NCBI RefSeq assembly: GCF_000190435.1
Contig: NC_015152.1
Coordinates: 2,300,458-2,364,457, forward strand
DNA length: 64,000 bases
Reading direction: 5' to 3'
Source of the DNA: Sphaerochaeta globosa str. Buddy
GTDB taxonomy: Bacteria > Spirochaetota > Spirochaetia > Sphaerochaetales > Sphaerochaetaceae
The position numbers were made by a program, and so were the translations under genes. This document shows positions 42,348-51,637 of this stretch, one piece after another. Positions within the stretch are counted from its first letter, which is position 1. The number at the start of each line of letters is the position of its first letter. Under the pieces are notes generated by a model. That model was not told the DNA's origin. It saw only the letters and a list, made by a program, of their open reading frames with translations, and did no database searches.

Positions 42348-44700
42348 ACAGAGAAACTATCGAGGAAGAGGAAAGACAGCGCCAGGAATTGGAAAGCACT
42401 TTGTCCTCCCCAAGAATTGAGAGCTCGTTCGTAAATACAATATCGTCACAACTTTTACCAACAAAGAGTTCATAGCTTCCGCTTTCAAGCACTCGTTCCA
42501 TCCGCTCTCCGATAAACGAGAACAATTCTGCAGGCAGGGAGAACACCACTTTCTTCTTCTCCCCCGGTTTGAGACTCACTCGTGCAAACGCCTTCAATTC
42601 CTTTACCGGACGGACGAGTGAAGCAACCTTGTCGTGGATGTAAAGCTCAACCACTTCATCACCTGCAACAGTACCGCTGTTCTGCACCTGCAGACTAATC
42701 TTGAATTCACCAGTATTGGTAATCTGGCTTTGTTCAACCTGAAAGTCCGACCAAGTAAAGCTGGTATAGGACAGTCCGTGTCCGAAGGGATACAGCGTTC
42801 CAAACTGCTTTTGGACAGGTAGGCCTCCAGCCTTCTTGGTATGGTTGTAGAAATACGGCATCGAGCCTACCGATTTGGGGAAGGAAAGCGGTGTTTTTCC
42901 GCTGGGATTATTCAAACCGACCAACGTTCTGGCTATCGCCTCACCCCCTCCCTCTCCTGGAAGCCAGGTGCAGAGAATGGCACGTGCATCGGTCACCGCT
43001 TTGTCCAAGGTATAGGGTCTTCCGCTGACAAGGACGACCACTACGGGTTTTCCCGTTTGCAGAACCTCTTGCATCAACTGTTCCTGCACCCCCGGAAGAG
43101 TGAAACTTGCGGCATCAGAGCCCTCACCCACTGTTCCTTGGCCAAACAAACCAGCCAGATCGCCGACTACAAGAACGGTAACATCGGCCTTGCGGCTTGC
43201 CTCACAGGCCAGTTTAATCCTGCTGACATCGCTGCTCAGTTCATGAACCTGCGTCCCCTGCCCTTCCTGGACATCGCCGGGGAAAAATACTGCGCGTTCA
43301 ACGTTGCTCTCATACAGCATACACCCGGGCTCAAAAAGTACCTGTTCGTTTCCAAGTACGTCCTGCAAGGCTGTCTTTATGGTCTTAGCCAACACAGGAA
43401 CCGTCTCCTCAGGTCCATGGGAACCTTGCAGGTGCACCGGCGGCGCATACCCGCCGAACATTGCATAGGGATGGTCGGCCAAAGCACCGATGAGTGCAAC
43501 CTTCAACCCTTTTTTCAAGGGCAACGTACCATCATTCTTAAGAAGAACCAGCGACTTCTCAGCCACTTCCCTGGCAAGGATGTGGTTCTTTTCCGATCCT
43601 AGGTCTATTGCTTCCTCACGGATATAGGGATTCTCAAACAAGCCCAGGCGCAGCTTCTCTTGCAGTATCTTGAGAACCGACTGGTCCAGGGCTTCATCGG
43701 TCACCAAGCCACGATACAGAGCCTCAATGAGTCCTTCCTTGAAGACAGTGAATCCAGGAAGCTCGATATCCATGCCTGCATTGAACGCCAAAGCGGCGGC
43801 TTCGGCCATATCGTTTGCTACTTGATGGTCATTGACCAGCTGCACAATTGCTTCATAATCGGCCACTATCAGGCCGTCAAAACCCCACTGCTTCTTTAAA
43901 AGGTCGGTGACCAAGCTGTGGTTGCTGGTACAGGGAATGCCATCAATGTCGTGGTAGGCTGGCATGACGGCAGCGGGATGGGCGTTGCGCACAACCATTT
44001 CAAAAGGAAGGGCGAAGGTATTGCGGATCTCCCGCATTCCACAATGGACCGGTGCATGGTTGCGTGCGCCTTCACTGAACGAGTGGCCGACAAAGTGTTT
44101 CAGGGTTGCGAGCGGCGACTGTTTTGCCCCTTGCAGACCCTTCACGTAGCCGATACCCATCACACCGCAAAGATAGGGGTCTTCACCGAAGGTCTCCTCC
44201 AAGCGGCCCCAACGTGCATCGCGGGCAACATCCAGTACCGGAGCAAGTCCCTGATGAATGCCCAAACTCCTGAGCTCATCACCGATGGCCGAGGCCGCCC
44301 GGCCGATCAAGGCAGGGTCCCAAGTAGAGCCATAGTTCAACGCTGAGGGAAAAATCGTAGCACCCTTGACCATCGCCCCGGTCAAGCACTCCTCGTGCAA
44401 CATGGCTGGAATTTTCAGGCGAGTCTCTGTGACCAAATAGTGTTGGAGTTTATTGATGGCTTTGGCTTGCTTATGCGGATCATTGGCCATAGTCCCAAAA
44501 GGCCTGGTAAGCTGGCCGATGCCCTTTCCCAGCACTTCCTGATACAAATTGCCGTTACGATGGTCTTTATGTCCATATTCACGGATAGAAAAAGAACCAT
44601 CCTCCTGTATTTCCAACCAGGCAGACACTAGCTGGGCCACCTTTTCCTCGATGGTCATGCTGTGCAAGAGCTGTTCCGCCCGTTCCCTATTCTGTTGCAT
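42343..44700 (-). CDS. bglX: Glycoside hydrolase family 3 beta-glucosidase-like enzyme
   Basis: GH3 beta-glycosidase of 785 residues without a signal peptide, so it acts on imported sugars in the cytoplasm. The N-terminal barrel has APVLDVARDARWGRLEETFGEDP, LATLKHFVGHS, and GLIVADYEA, which holds the likely nucleophile Asp. The second domain contains VLVVGDLAGLFGQG and GEGGGEAIARTLVG. A fibronectin III-like domain follows (about 640-750). The last 16 residues (SNSWRCLSSSSIVSLS) are low-complexity and look like a tail created by the repeat that supplies the stop codon. It is the last gene of the sugar transport operon. Confidence 0.9.
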   Translation of the reverse strand: MQQNRERAEQLLHSMTIEEKVAQLVSAWLEIQEDGSFSIREYGHKDHRNGNLYQEVLGKGIGQLTRPFGTMANDPHKQAKAINKLQHYLVTETRLKIPAMLHEECLTGAMVKGATIFPSALNYGSTWDPALIGRAASAIGDELRSLGIHQGLAPVLDVARDARWGRLEETFGEDPYLCGVMGIGYVKGLQGAKQSPLATLKHFVGHSFSEGARNHAPVHCGMREIRNTFALPFEMVVRNAHPAAVMPAYHDIDGIPCTSNHSLVTDLLKKQWGFDGLIVADYEAIVQLVNDHQVANDMAEAAALAFNAGMDIELPGFTVFKEGLIEALYRGLVTDEALDQSVLKILQEKLRLGLFENPYIREEAIDLGSEKNHILAREVAEKSLVLLKNDGTLPLKKGLKVALIGALADHPYAMFGGYAPPVHLQGSHGPEETVPVLAKTIKTALQDVLGNEQVLFEPGCMLYESNVERAVFFPGDVQEGQGTQVHELSSDVSRIKLACEASRKADVTVLVVGDLAGLFGQGTVGEGSDAASFTLPGVQEQLMQEVLQTGKPVVVVLVSGRPYTLDKAVTDARAILCTWLPGEGGGEAIARTLVGLNNPSGKTPLSFPKSVGSMPYFYNHTKKAGGLPVQKQFGTLYPFGHGLSYTSFTWSDFQVEQSQITNTGEFKISLQVQNSGTVAGDEVVELYIHDKVASLVRPVKELKAFARVSLKPGEKKKVVFSLPAELFSFIGERMERVLESGSYELFVGKSCDDIVFTNELSILGEDKVLSNSWRCLSSSSIVSLS

Positions 44701-44733
44701 ACATCCGTACTCCTTGTTTCGGTCGAGAGGTTC

Positions 44734-45579
44734 CTACTCTTTCAGTGCTCCTAGTGCAACACCAGCAATGATGTATTTGCTGAGCAGGAAGTAGACAATG
44801 AAGAGCGGTAATACCGTAAGGGCCAAGCCCAGATACACCGAACCGTATTCGGTTTTATAAATATCACCACGAAGCAGACTGACCATGATCGGCATGGTGT
44901 ACTTTTCTCTTCGGGTCAGGATAATCGTCGGAATGAACAAGTTGTTCCAGTTTGTGACAAACGTAAAAATTGCTTGTGTTGCCATTGCAGGCTTCATAAT
45001 CGGCAGAATAATGCGGTTGAAAGTGAAAAACTCCCCTGCCCCATCGATACGAGCCGAATTGACAATATCAAGCGACAGCGTCGCCATGAGGTACTGACGC
45101 ATGAAGAAGACCATTGCAGGCGCGGCAATCGAAGGAAGAATCAACGGCCAGAGGCTGTTGACCCAACCAATGCGATACATCATCTGATAAAAACCTACGC
45201 CTGTAATCTGGGCGGGAATCATCATGACGGCTAGAATAAAGGTAAAGAACGGCTGGCGCAGTTTCCAGACATAGGCAACCAGGGCATAGGCAGTCAGGCT
45301 GGAGAAGTAGACGGCGCACAGTGTGGCTCCGCTGCTGACCAGCATTGAGTTCATGAAGCCGACTGCTGCATTGAACGTCTTGCCATTGAGAATCTTCCAG
45401 TTGCTGAGCAGATAGGTGGAAGGAAACAAGGCGACAGAGTCCTGCTGGATCTGATAGGTACTTCTGGTAGCATTCACGAACATGGTCCAGAATGGGAAGA
45501 TGCTCAGAACTGAGAGAAATATACATACGATATAAATAATTGTCTTGGTAATATTGGTTGATGCTTTCAAGCTTTTCAT
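44734..45579 (-). CDS. Sugar ABC transporter permease, MalG type
   Basis: Carbohydrate permease of about 281 residues with six spans. The EAA coupling loop is NSARIDGAGEFFTFNRIILPIMKP; the early loop SIFPFWTMFVNATRS and late SKYIIAGVALGALKE are typical of MalG proteins. ATG 45579 with GGGAGG upstream overlaps the stop of the preceding permease as ATGA. The GH3 gene follows 33 bp downstream. The transported sugar is probably a beta-glucoside or related oligosaccharide (inference from the GH3 partner). Confidence 0.92.
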   Translation of the reverse strand: MKSLKASTNITKTIIYIVCIFLSVLSIFPFWTMFVNATRSTYQIQQDSVALFPSTYLLSNWKILNGKTFNAAVGFMNSMLVSSGATLCAVYFSSLTAYALVAYVWKLRQPFFTFILAVMMIPAQITGVGFYQMMYRIGWVNSLWPLILPSIAAPAMVFFMRQYLMATLSLDIVNSARIDGAGEFFTFNRIILPIMKPAMATQAIFTFVTNWNNLFIPTIILTRREKYTMPIMVSLLRGDIYKTEYGSVYLGLALTVLPLFIVYFLLSKYIIAGVALGALKE

Positions 45580-46538
45580 ACTGATGCCTCCCGCTTCAAG
45601 GCTCGTTTCAAAGCCCGTTCCTGTCTTCGCAATTTTTGCTCGCCTCTGTCGCGCATGAGATAGAACATGGCAATGGAGAGAACGACAATGATCAGGAACA
45701 TCAGCATGCTTGCAGCTGCTGCACGATTGTAGAGATAACTGCCGCTGAATGCTTGGTTGTGGATGAAGAGGTTTGCCGTGAGAGTAGAGTTGTCCGGTCC
45801 TCCCCATAGGTAGAGCTTGGGGATATCGTACATCTGAAGTCCGCCGACCATACTGGTGATCAGGACGTACAGCAGAATGGTTTTCAATCGGGGAAGTGTA
45901 ATCCTGAAGAAAATCTGGGTCGGGGTGGCACCATCCACCTCGGCAGCCTCAAAGAGGGTTGGGTCAATCCCGAGCACTCCTGCAATGAGTACAATCATGG
46001 AGTTTCCATACCACATCCAGAACTGGATAAAGGCAACAACACCTTTGGAGGTCCAAACCTGCATATGGAAATATTTCGGTTCGTCCAGAAATCCGAGCTT
46101 GACCAACAGGTCATTGATCGGACCTATCGGAAAGGCGAACATGGAGTTGAACAAAATGGCAATGGTGGCAGCGGTGATGATGTTGGGCATATAAATCAGC
46201 ACTTTGAACAGGCCTTGTCCCTTGACTTTGAAACGACGGCTGGTGAACCAGGCCGTAAGAAGCAAAGCTAACAAAATTTGGGGAATGAAGTTCATAATCC
46301 AAATGACGAACGTATTCGCTACTGATTTCTTGAATGTATCGTTGCTCAGAATCAATTTGAAGTTCTCAAAGGGATCAGCAAGAATCTTAATGTCTGTCCG
46401 GCCAAGACCTCGTAGGTCGGTGAATCCGATAAAGGTCGTATAGATGATCGGATAAAGCGAGAAAATTAGATAGGCAAGCACAAATGGGATGGAAAAGTAA
46501 TACCCATACTTTGCATAGTTGATGCCTTTCTTGCGCAT
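45576..46538 (-). CDS. Sugar ABC transporter permease, MalF type
   Basis: Second permease of the sugar importer, 320 residues. The N-terminus YGYYFSIPFVLAYLIFSLYPI is the conserved first span of MalF-like permeases, and the coupling loop is FEAAEVDGATPTQIFFRITLPRLK. The C-terminus is strongly basic. It follows the binding-protein gene after a 135-bp gap that contains a stable hairpin. Confidence 0.92.
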   Translation of the reverse strand: MRKKGINYAKYGYYFSIPFVLAYLIFSLYPIIYTTFIGFTDLRGLGRTDIKILADPFENFKLILSNDTFKKSVANTFVIWIMNFIPQILLALLLTAWFTSRRFKVKGQGLFKVLIYMPNIITAATIAILFNSMFAFPIGPINDLLVKLGFLDEPKYFHMQVWTSKGVVAFIQFWMWYGNSMIVLIAGVLGIDPTLFEAAEVDGATPTQIFFRITLPRLKTILLYVLITSMVGGLQMYDIPKLYLWGGPDNSTLTANLFIHNQAFSGSYLYNRAAAASMLMFLIIVVLSIAMFYLMRDRGEQKLRRQERALKRALKREASV

Positions 46539-46628
46539 GGTGTTGTCCTCCAGTAAGTGTCAGAGCGTACATCGAAGCGAGCATGAATCGAGAATTTCCA
46601 TCCGAGCAATGCTGCATGGCAGAAGAAT

Positions 46629-46658
46629 CCAGGTGCAGGCTGGAAAGCCCGCACCTGG
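46629..46658 (-). promoter_or_regulatory. Stem-loop between binding-protein and permease genes
   Basis: On the minus strand CCAGGTGCGGGC and GCCTGCACCTGG form a strong stem, followed by ATTCTTCT. Such hairpins after a binding-protein gene usually stabilise the upstream mRNA or reduce read-through, keeping the binding protein in excess over the permeases. Confidence 0.65.
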
Positions 46659-46673
46659 AAGTCAACGTTCCCC

Positions 46674-48026
46674 TTACAGGGCGCTGATAGCGAGGTTGTC
46701 GGAAACCAGCTTCTTGAACTCAGCAATTGCTTCAGAGCGAGTCTTGTTTCCTGCAGCGTAGGAACGAACCTGATCACGCCAGTACTGGTTGATGGTTTCA
46801 TCATACTGGGTCTTGTTCTTACCGGTAGCAAAAGCGCCGGCGGGTACGAATACGTCAAACATATTCTGACCACCGAGGAATGCTACGGCTCCGTCACTCT
46901 TGCTCATGACAGTACCGGAAGCAACGGTATCCTTGGTTCCGCCGGGCCCGTTGAGGGTGCCGTTGGCCCACAGATACTGAAGACCGGTCTCGGAGGTGTC
47001 GAGGGTGATCCATTCGATGATCTTTCCAACTGCTTCCTTAACAGGGCTGTTGTTGTTTGCAATAACCCACGTGCCGCCCCAGAAGAATCCTACGGGAGGT
47101 TCGCACACGGCCCAGTCACCAAAGGTGCCTTCGCCGGGCTTGGTTCCACCGCTGTTGCCAGCCATGACGTAGTTGATGAGCCATGCGGGACCGAAGAAAC
47201 CGAACACCTTCTTGGCACCGGCATCTTTCATGTCGGCAAACCAACCATCTTCCCAGTCACGGGTCTGGTTGCTGTATCCGTTGTCAACAATCATCTTTGC
47301 GATGTCAAGGAAATCCTCACGGGTCTTGTCGATGAAGAGCTTGCCGTCGATAATCCATCCCTTCGGGGAGGAGCCTTCGATGGCGTGCCAGATGTCTCCG
47401 TCACCGCTCATGATTGCATAGCCTTTCTTGTTCAAGTCGGCTGCAGCCTGGAAGAACTTCTCCCAACCCGGCCCTATCTTGGTCTTGATTACTGCAGGAT
47501 CATCGGTTCCCCAAGTAGCCTTGGCAAGTGAACGGCGATAAATGAAAGCGCCGCCGGTTGCCTGATAGCCCAAGCCAACCAGTTCACCCTTGCTGTTGGA
47601 TCCGATATCAACGGTATACGGAGCGATATCGGCATCCTTGAGCTTCTTGTCTACATCAATGCCCAAGGACTTGTAGGGAGCTGCGTATTGAGCGGCATCA
47701 CCCTTGGTGTACTTCAGAACGAATGCTGCCTCTGCACAGTAGAGGTCGGGAGCATTGTCTCCACCAGATGCCAAAGCCTGGTCAAGAGCCGGCTGATAGG
47801 CACCGTCGGTGGTGGCGACGATTGTGGTGTTGATTTCATAATCGAAATCAGGATTGAGAGCCTTGAATTTCTCGAGCATCTTGGGGACTTCATCGGTGAA
47901 GGTCCAAAGATTGATGACCTTTCTAGCAGGGGCCTTTGCGGCTTCACTCTGGCCGGCGGCGAACAGAGAGAGACTCATGCAGGCGACCAGCAGCAAACTG
48001 ACGACGATACGCATGTTCCGTTTCAT
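46674..48026 (-). CDS. Sugar ABC transporter substrate-binding protein (MalE-like)
   Basis: Exported binding protein of 450 residues (SBP_bac_1). The signal peptide is MKRNMRIVVSLLLVACMSLS followed by LFAAGQSEA; the Cys in LVACMS could be a weak lipobox, but the position within the hydrophobic core favours simple cleavage near FAAG. The mature part starts with INLWTFTDEVPKMLEKFKALNPDF, the usual beta-strand and helix of sugar-binding proteins, and has GTWVIANNN near residue 320. AAGGAGG precedes ATG. First gene of the sugar operon and probably under the two-component system just upstream. Confidence 0.92.
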   Translation of the reverse strand: MKRNMRIVVSLLLVACMSLSLFAAGQSEAAKAPARKVINLWTFTDEVPKMLEKFKALNPDFDYEINTTIVATTDGAYQPALDQALASGGDNAPDLYCAEAAFVLKYTKGDAAQYAAPYKSLGIDVDKKLKDADIAPYTVDIGSNSKGELVGLGYQATGGAFIYRRSLAKATWGTDDPAVIKTKIGPGWEKFFQAAADLNKKGYAIMSGDGDIWHAIEGSSPKGWIIDGKLFIDKTREDFLDIAKMIVDNGYSNQTRDWEDGWFADMKDAGAKKVFGFFGPAWLINYVMAGNSGGTKPGEGTFGDWAVCEPPVGFFWGGTWVIANNNSPVKEAVGKIIEWITLDTSETGLQYLWANGTLNGPGGTKDTVASGTVMSKSDGAVAFLGGQNMFDVFVPAGAFATGKNKTQYDETINQYWRDQVRSYAAGNKTRSEAIAEFKKLVSDNLAISAL

Positions 48027-48047
48027 ACAGATTCCTCCTTACATTGT

Positions 48048-48204
48048 ATATGTCCAAGACATATGAACGATTCCGATGTAGGTTACCCCGCTTTCGTACA
48101 ACGCTTGTACTGAACAGAGCTTCCCACAACCATCATACTAGAAGAGGTTTTGCGAGAATGACACTAGGTGTTTGTCTTGACTTAGGCTAGGACATTTGTC
48201 CTAG
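48048..48204 (-). promoter_or_regulatory. Dyad-rich control region of the sugar operon
   Basis: Two perfect inverted repeats lie between the response-regulator gene and the binding-protein gene: ATATGTC-CAA-GACATAT (48048-48064) and CTAGGACA-TT-TGTCCTAG (48187-48204). Both share GACA/TGTC half-sites. They are candidates for NarL-type regulator binding; the second could also be part of a terminator of the regulator gene. Confidence 0.5.
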
Positions 48205-48210
48205 GCTGAC

Positions 48211-48867
48211 TCAACGTTCATTGCTTTTCACCCATTGGATTGCAAACCTACGCAACGAGCCAGCGTCGCCGATGGACAACTTGTGGCGGATATTATCACG
48301 GTATACATTGATTGTCTTGACCGATAGATTGAGGTTTTGGGCAATCTCGGAAACGCCAAAACCCTGCCCCAACAAACGCAGGACTTCCATCTCCCTGATG
48401 CTGAGCAGTTTGACGGGGTCGATTTCCTCCCGCGAGTCCTGCAGCAACATGGTATCCAGCATCCGCTCGCGCATATCCTTGGATAAGTAGATTTTTCCCT
48501 TGAGCACGTGCTCGATCGCATCGAGCAGTGATGAAGCCGCCTCCTGCTTCATCACATACCCCTTCGCCCCGGCCTTCAGGGCACTGGAGGCATAAATGAT
48601 TTCATCGTACATCGATACTACGATTGAGGAAATCTCCGGGTGTGTGGATTTCAACGTCTTTACCAGCTCCAGTCCGTTCTCCTGTTGCAACGAAATGTCA
48701 ACCAAGGCTACATCCACCGTGATGGATTCCAATAAGGAGAGCGCTTGGGCGATGGTAGTCGCCTCGGCAGTAACCTTGTAACGGCGGACATTCTCAATAA
48801 CGCTGGCCAGACCTTGCCTGAACAGGGGGTGGTCATCCACCAAGAGGAATCGAACGGTATGGTTCAT
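48211..48867 (-). CDS. Response regulator, NarL/LuxR (FixJ-type HTH) family
   Basis: Two-component response regulator of 218 residues. The receiver domain has FLLVDDHPLFRQG, the phospho-acceptor Asp in VALVDISLQ, and the conserved Lys in GAKGYVMKQ. The C-terminal LuxR-type HTH is LSIREMEVLRLLGQGFGVSEIAQNLNLSVKTINVYRDNI. Its ATG overlaps the kinase stop as ATGA, so they are a cognate pair. It lies directly upstream of the sugar ABC operon on the same strand, the probable target. Confidence 0.93.
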   Translation of the reverse strand: MNHTVRFLLVDDHPLFRQGLASVIENVRRYKVTAEATTIAQALSLLESITVDVALVDISLQQENGLELVKTLKSTHPEISSIVVSMYDEIIYASSALKAGAKGYVMKQEAASSLLDAIEHVLKGKIYLSKDMRERMLDTMLLQDSREEIDPVKLLSIREMEVLRLLGQGFGVSEIAQNLNLSVKTINVYRDNIRHKLSIGDAGSLRRFAIQWVKSNER

Positions 48868-51218
48868 ACATGCGTCTCCTTGAGTTGTACGCTCACAATT
48901 GTACCTTCCTCACTGCTTTGTATGGAAAGCTCAGCATCGGCCATGACTGCACGGTTACGCATGATCCTCAAGCCAAGTCCACGCTTTTGCAGTTTCTTGG
49001 GCAATCCGGTTCCGTCATCGCTGACAGTAAGGCACAGCATGGATTCTCCTTGCTTGTTCTCGGATTTGGACGATGAGATTTCTATATGGCTTGCATGGGA
49101 GTGCTTGATGGCATTGGTAAGCGCTTCTTGTACGATACGGAAGAGATTGAGCTCCCGGTTGGCATCCTGGATATGGAACGCGGGATCGACATTCACATCT
49201 ATCTCCACCTCGGCATACCGCAGACTGTCCGCAACCAAGGCCTCAAGCCGCTTCTGGAAACTGGACGGTTCGAGGTCCAGCGGCATCAGGCCGCGGCTTA
49301 TCGTCTTGATTTTGGTTATCGCCTCATTCAAGTGCTTGCTGATGCTCTCCAGCTCTTCGGCAATAGGTCCTTCCTTGTGGTTGAGTCGTTGCCTGGCAGA
49401 AGAAGCGAGCAAGGAAATTCCCAGAAGGTACTGGCACAAGTCGTCGTGCAAGTCCTGGCCGATTCGCTCCATGGTCTTGGTTGAAATCTCCATCACTTCC
49501 TGCTCAAGCTCGGTCCTGCGACGAATCTCTGAGAGCAGGTCCTGGGTCCTGAGTTTCACCTGCTCCTCCAGATTCTTCTCATGCTTGCGGATCTGGGTGA
49601 GCAGCAGCGAGCCTTTGAGCGTACTGGAAACCTGTTCCTGTAGTACATCATAGAGCGCGGGCATTACCATGCCGAAGGGAACAAGGAGATAGCCTAGCGG
49701 CTCATCCATATAGACAAGCGGCAGGAGGACCCAGCGATGCTGCTTCCACTGCTTGCCAAGGACCGGAGGAAGGATTTCCAATGCAGCAAAGGCTGAGTTG
49801 AAGGCTTCCGATTTGTCGAGATCCTGAACGGTCATCATCAGCTGAACCTGTTGGGAACGACCAAGAAACCGTACCAAATACCCCTCATGAATGCCGAACA
49901 AGTGCAAGCTTTGCTTGAGGTTGACCATCAACTGCTCAAGTTCGAAGGTGCCGCTGAGCATTGCACTTACTTTACGCAGGGAATCGAAAGAACATTCCAC
50001 CGCCACACGTTTTGCTGCTTGGAAGCGTCCGATTTTATCTCCAACCAAGGCACGGGCTGCTCCCATGAGCATTGCCTGTGTCTTTGCACTAAGGTCACTT
50101 TCCACATTCGATTTGTACTCAATCACTGAAAGGTACTCGTTCCAACGGTGCATCGAGCCGCTTTCGCTTGCGGTGGCATCCAAGGCCCTGTTGAGTCTGA
50201 AAATCATTTGATGATAGTCGCCCAGACGCATCAAGCGCAGCAGATCCTGAACGGCATTTCGTTCTTGGGCTGTTGCGTAGCTTGGCAGTTCATGCAATCC
50301 CGGAGTATAGCTGACATGGGGATTGCAGCCGCATGATTCCCTGATCACCGCTGTGCAAGCAAGGGTAATGTGCTCCTCTTGCCCGCCTGCCATAATGCGA
50401 TCCAGGACATCGATGGCCATCACTCCCATCTCATAGAGGGGCTGAACGACAGTAGTCAGAGGCGGCAAGGTATACCGGGAAGGATCCAACCCATCAAAGC
50501 CGATGACCGACACCTCGTCGGGCACCCGGATTCCCAATGCTGAAAGTTCTTCCAAGGCTCCTTGTGCCATCCAGTCATTCAGGCAGATAAGGCTGTCGAA
50601 CGGCAAATGGTTGTCCACCAAATACCGAACAGCATCCCTGCCCGCCACATCGGTGAAGGTTCCGGGCCTGATCATGTCTTCATCGATCTCGATGGCATTG
50701 GCTTTAAGCACTTCTTTGCAGGCACTCAGCCTGCGTATCGACTCTTCGTGCGTTTCAGGTCCTTTGAGAATGGCGAATTGGCTGCGGTGGTGCACCCTGA
50801 TCAAATGTTCCACCAAAGAGGCAATACCTTCCTCCCCTTCGACGGTGATATCGCTCATTCCCTGCATTCGCATCCCGATCGACACCCGGGGAAGATCCGA
50901 CCAGGGAGCAAAAAACTTATTCAGGTCAACCGTGGTGAAAAATGTTGCCAGGGACGAGGCAATGATAATCAGTCCGTCTACATTCTGGGACCCAGCCATA
51001 TGATACGCAAGGTTTGAGGAAGCCTCACTGGCAATCGGGGATCCCAGACGCGAACCGATGAAGGAGATGGTACCCAGATTGCGCTTCTTGGCTTCCTGCT
51101 CCAGGGCATGCCACAGCGTGGACTGATACTCATCGTCCAGGCTGGCAGTAAAAATTCCGATACAACGATGCTTAAGCGGCAAAAGAGGCTCCTTACCTGA
51201 TGGCTTTTCTTTCATCAT
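48864..51218 (-). CDS. Cytoplasmic sensor histidine kinase with LacI-type sugar-binding domain
   Basis: A 784-residue kinase with no signal peptide or membrane span. Residues about 17-305 form a LacI-like periplasmic-binding-protein fold (CIGIFTASLDDEYQSTLWHAL, VDGLIIIASS, DSLICLNDWMAQGALEELSALGIRVPDEVSVIGFDG) ending in RESCGCNP, but lack the LacI HTH. A GAF-like region (about 400-540) and a coiled coil (LEEQVKLRTQDLLSEIRRR) follow. The HisKA_3 dimerisation domain carries the phospho-His in GQDLHDDLCQYL, and the ATPase domain has NAIKHSHA, DDGTGLP and GLGLRIMRNR. It probably senses a cytoplasmic sugar and signals to the adjacent regulator. Confidence 0.9.
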   Translation of the reverse strand: MMKEKPSGKEPLLPLKHRCIGIFTASLDDEYQSTLWHALEQEAKKRNLGTISFIGSRLGSPIASEASSNLAYHMAGSQNVDGLIIIASSLATFFTTVDLNKFFAPWSDLPRVSIGMRMQGMSDITVEGEEGIASLVEHLIRVHHRSQFAILKGPETHEESIRRLSACKEVLKANAIEIDEDMIRPGTFTDVAGRDAVRYLVDNHLPFDSLICLNDWMAQGALEELSALGIRVPDEVSVIGFDGLDPSRYTLPPLTTVVQPLYEMGVMAIDVLDRIMAGGQEEHITLACTAVIRESCGCNPHVSYTPGLHELPSYATAQERNAVQDLLRLMRLGDYHQMIFRLNRALDATASESGSMHRWNEYLSVIEYKSNVESDLSAKTQAMLMGAARALVGDKIGRFQAAKRVAVECSFDSLRKVSAMLSGTFELEQLMVNLKQSLHLFGIHEGYLVRFLGRSQQVQLMMTVQDLDKSEAFNSAFAALEILPPVLGKQWKQHRWVLLPLVYMDEPLGYLLVPFGMVMPALYDVLQEQVSSTLKGSLLLTQIRKHEKNLEEQVKLRTQDLLSEIRRRTELEQEVMEISTKTMERIGQDLHDDLCQYLLGISLLASSARQRLNHKEGPIAEELESISKHLNEAITKIKTISRGLMPLDLEPSSFQKRLEALVADSLRYAEVEIDVNVDPAFHIQDANRELNLFRIVQEALTNAIKHSHASHIEISSSKSENKQGESMLCLTVSDDGTGLPKKLQKRGLGLRIMRNRAVMADAELSIQSSEEGTIVSVQLKETHV

Positions 51219-51272
51219 ACTGTATGGAACAAAGATTGCAAGGATAGTGTTGTCGCTGGAACAAAGCTAAAG

Positions 51273-51629
51273 TTATTGGTGTTTCTTGCCGGTAATCATA
51301 TCATAGCTAAGGGTGAGGGATGCTTTCTGGTCACCTTTGTACAGAACCAAGTGTGATCCTTCAAGCTTGCAGCAGCTCAGAAGCAGTTTCCCGTTGGGAC
51401 CCTTCAAGGAAATACCTTGTATCAGAGACTCAACATCCTCACTACTTTTACCCACTCGTTTGCCGGTAAACGGGCAATATATTGGGTGAATGTGGACGGA
51501 AGAGAACACCGAATCATCGTTCTCCAGTGATATCGTGAGGCGCATGTCCATGTGGTAGGAATAGGCATATACAGAGAGGTTGTGCTTGGCATCCACTGCC
51601 AGCTCAAGCACAGGTGTGTTTTCGTCCAT
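51273..51629 (-). CDS. Hypothetical protein with consensus promoter
   Basis: I do not recognise this 118-residue protein. It appears beta-rich and soluble, with HIHPIYCPFTGKRVGKSSED in the middle and a paired Cys-Cys in LLLSCCKLEG. There is no signal peptide or known motif; IYCPFTGKR is a possible single-Cys metal or redox site. Its promoter matches consensus almost perfectly, which argues for a real and highly transcribed gene. No ribosome site precedes ATG 51629. It lies between the histidine kinase and the initiator tRNA gene. Confidence 0.68.
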   Translation of the reverse strand: MDENTPVLELAVDAKHNLSVYAYSYHMDMRLTISLENDDSVFSSVHIHPIYCPFTGKRVGKSSEDVESLIQGISLKGPNGKLLLSCCKLEGSHLVLYKGDQKASLTLSYDMITGKKHQ

Positions 51630-51637
51630 AATCTGAT

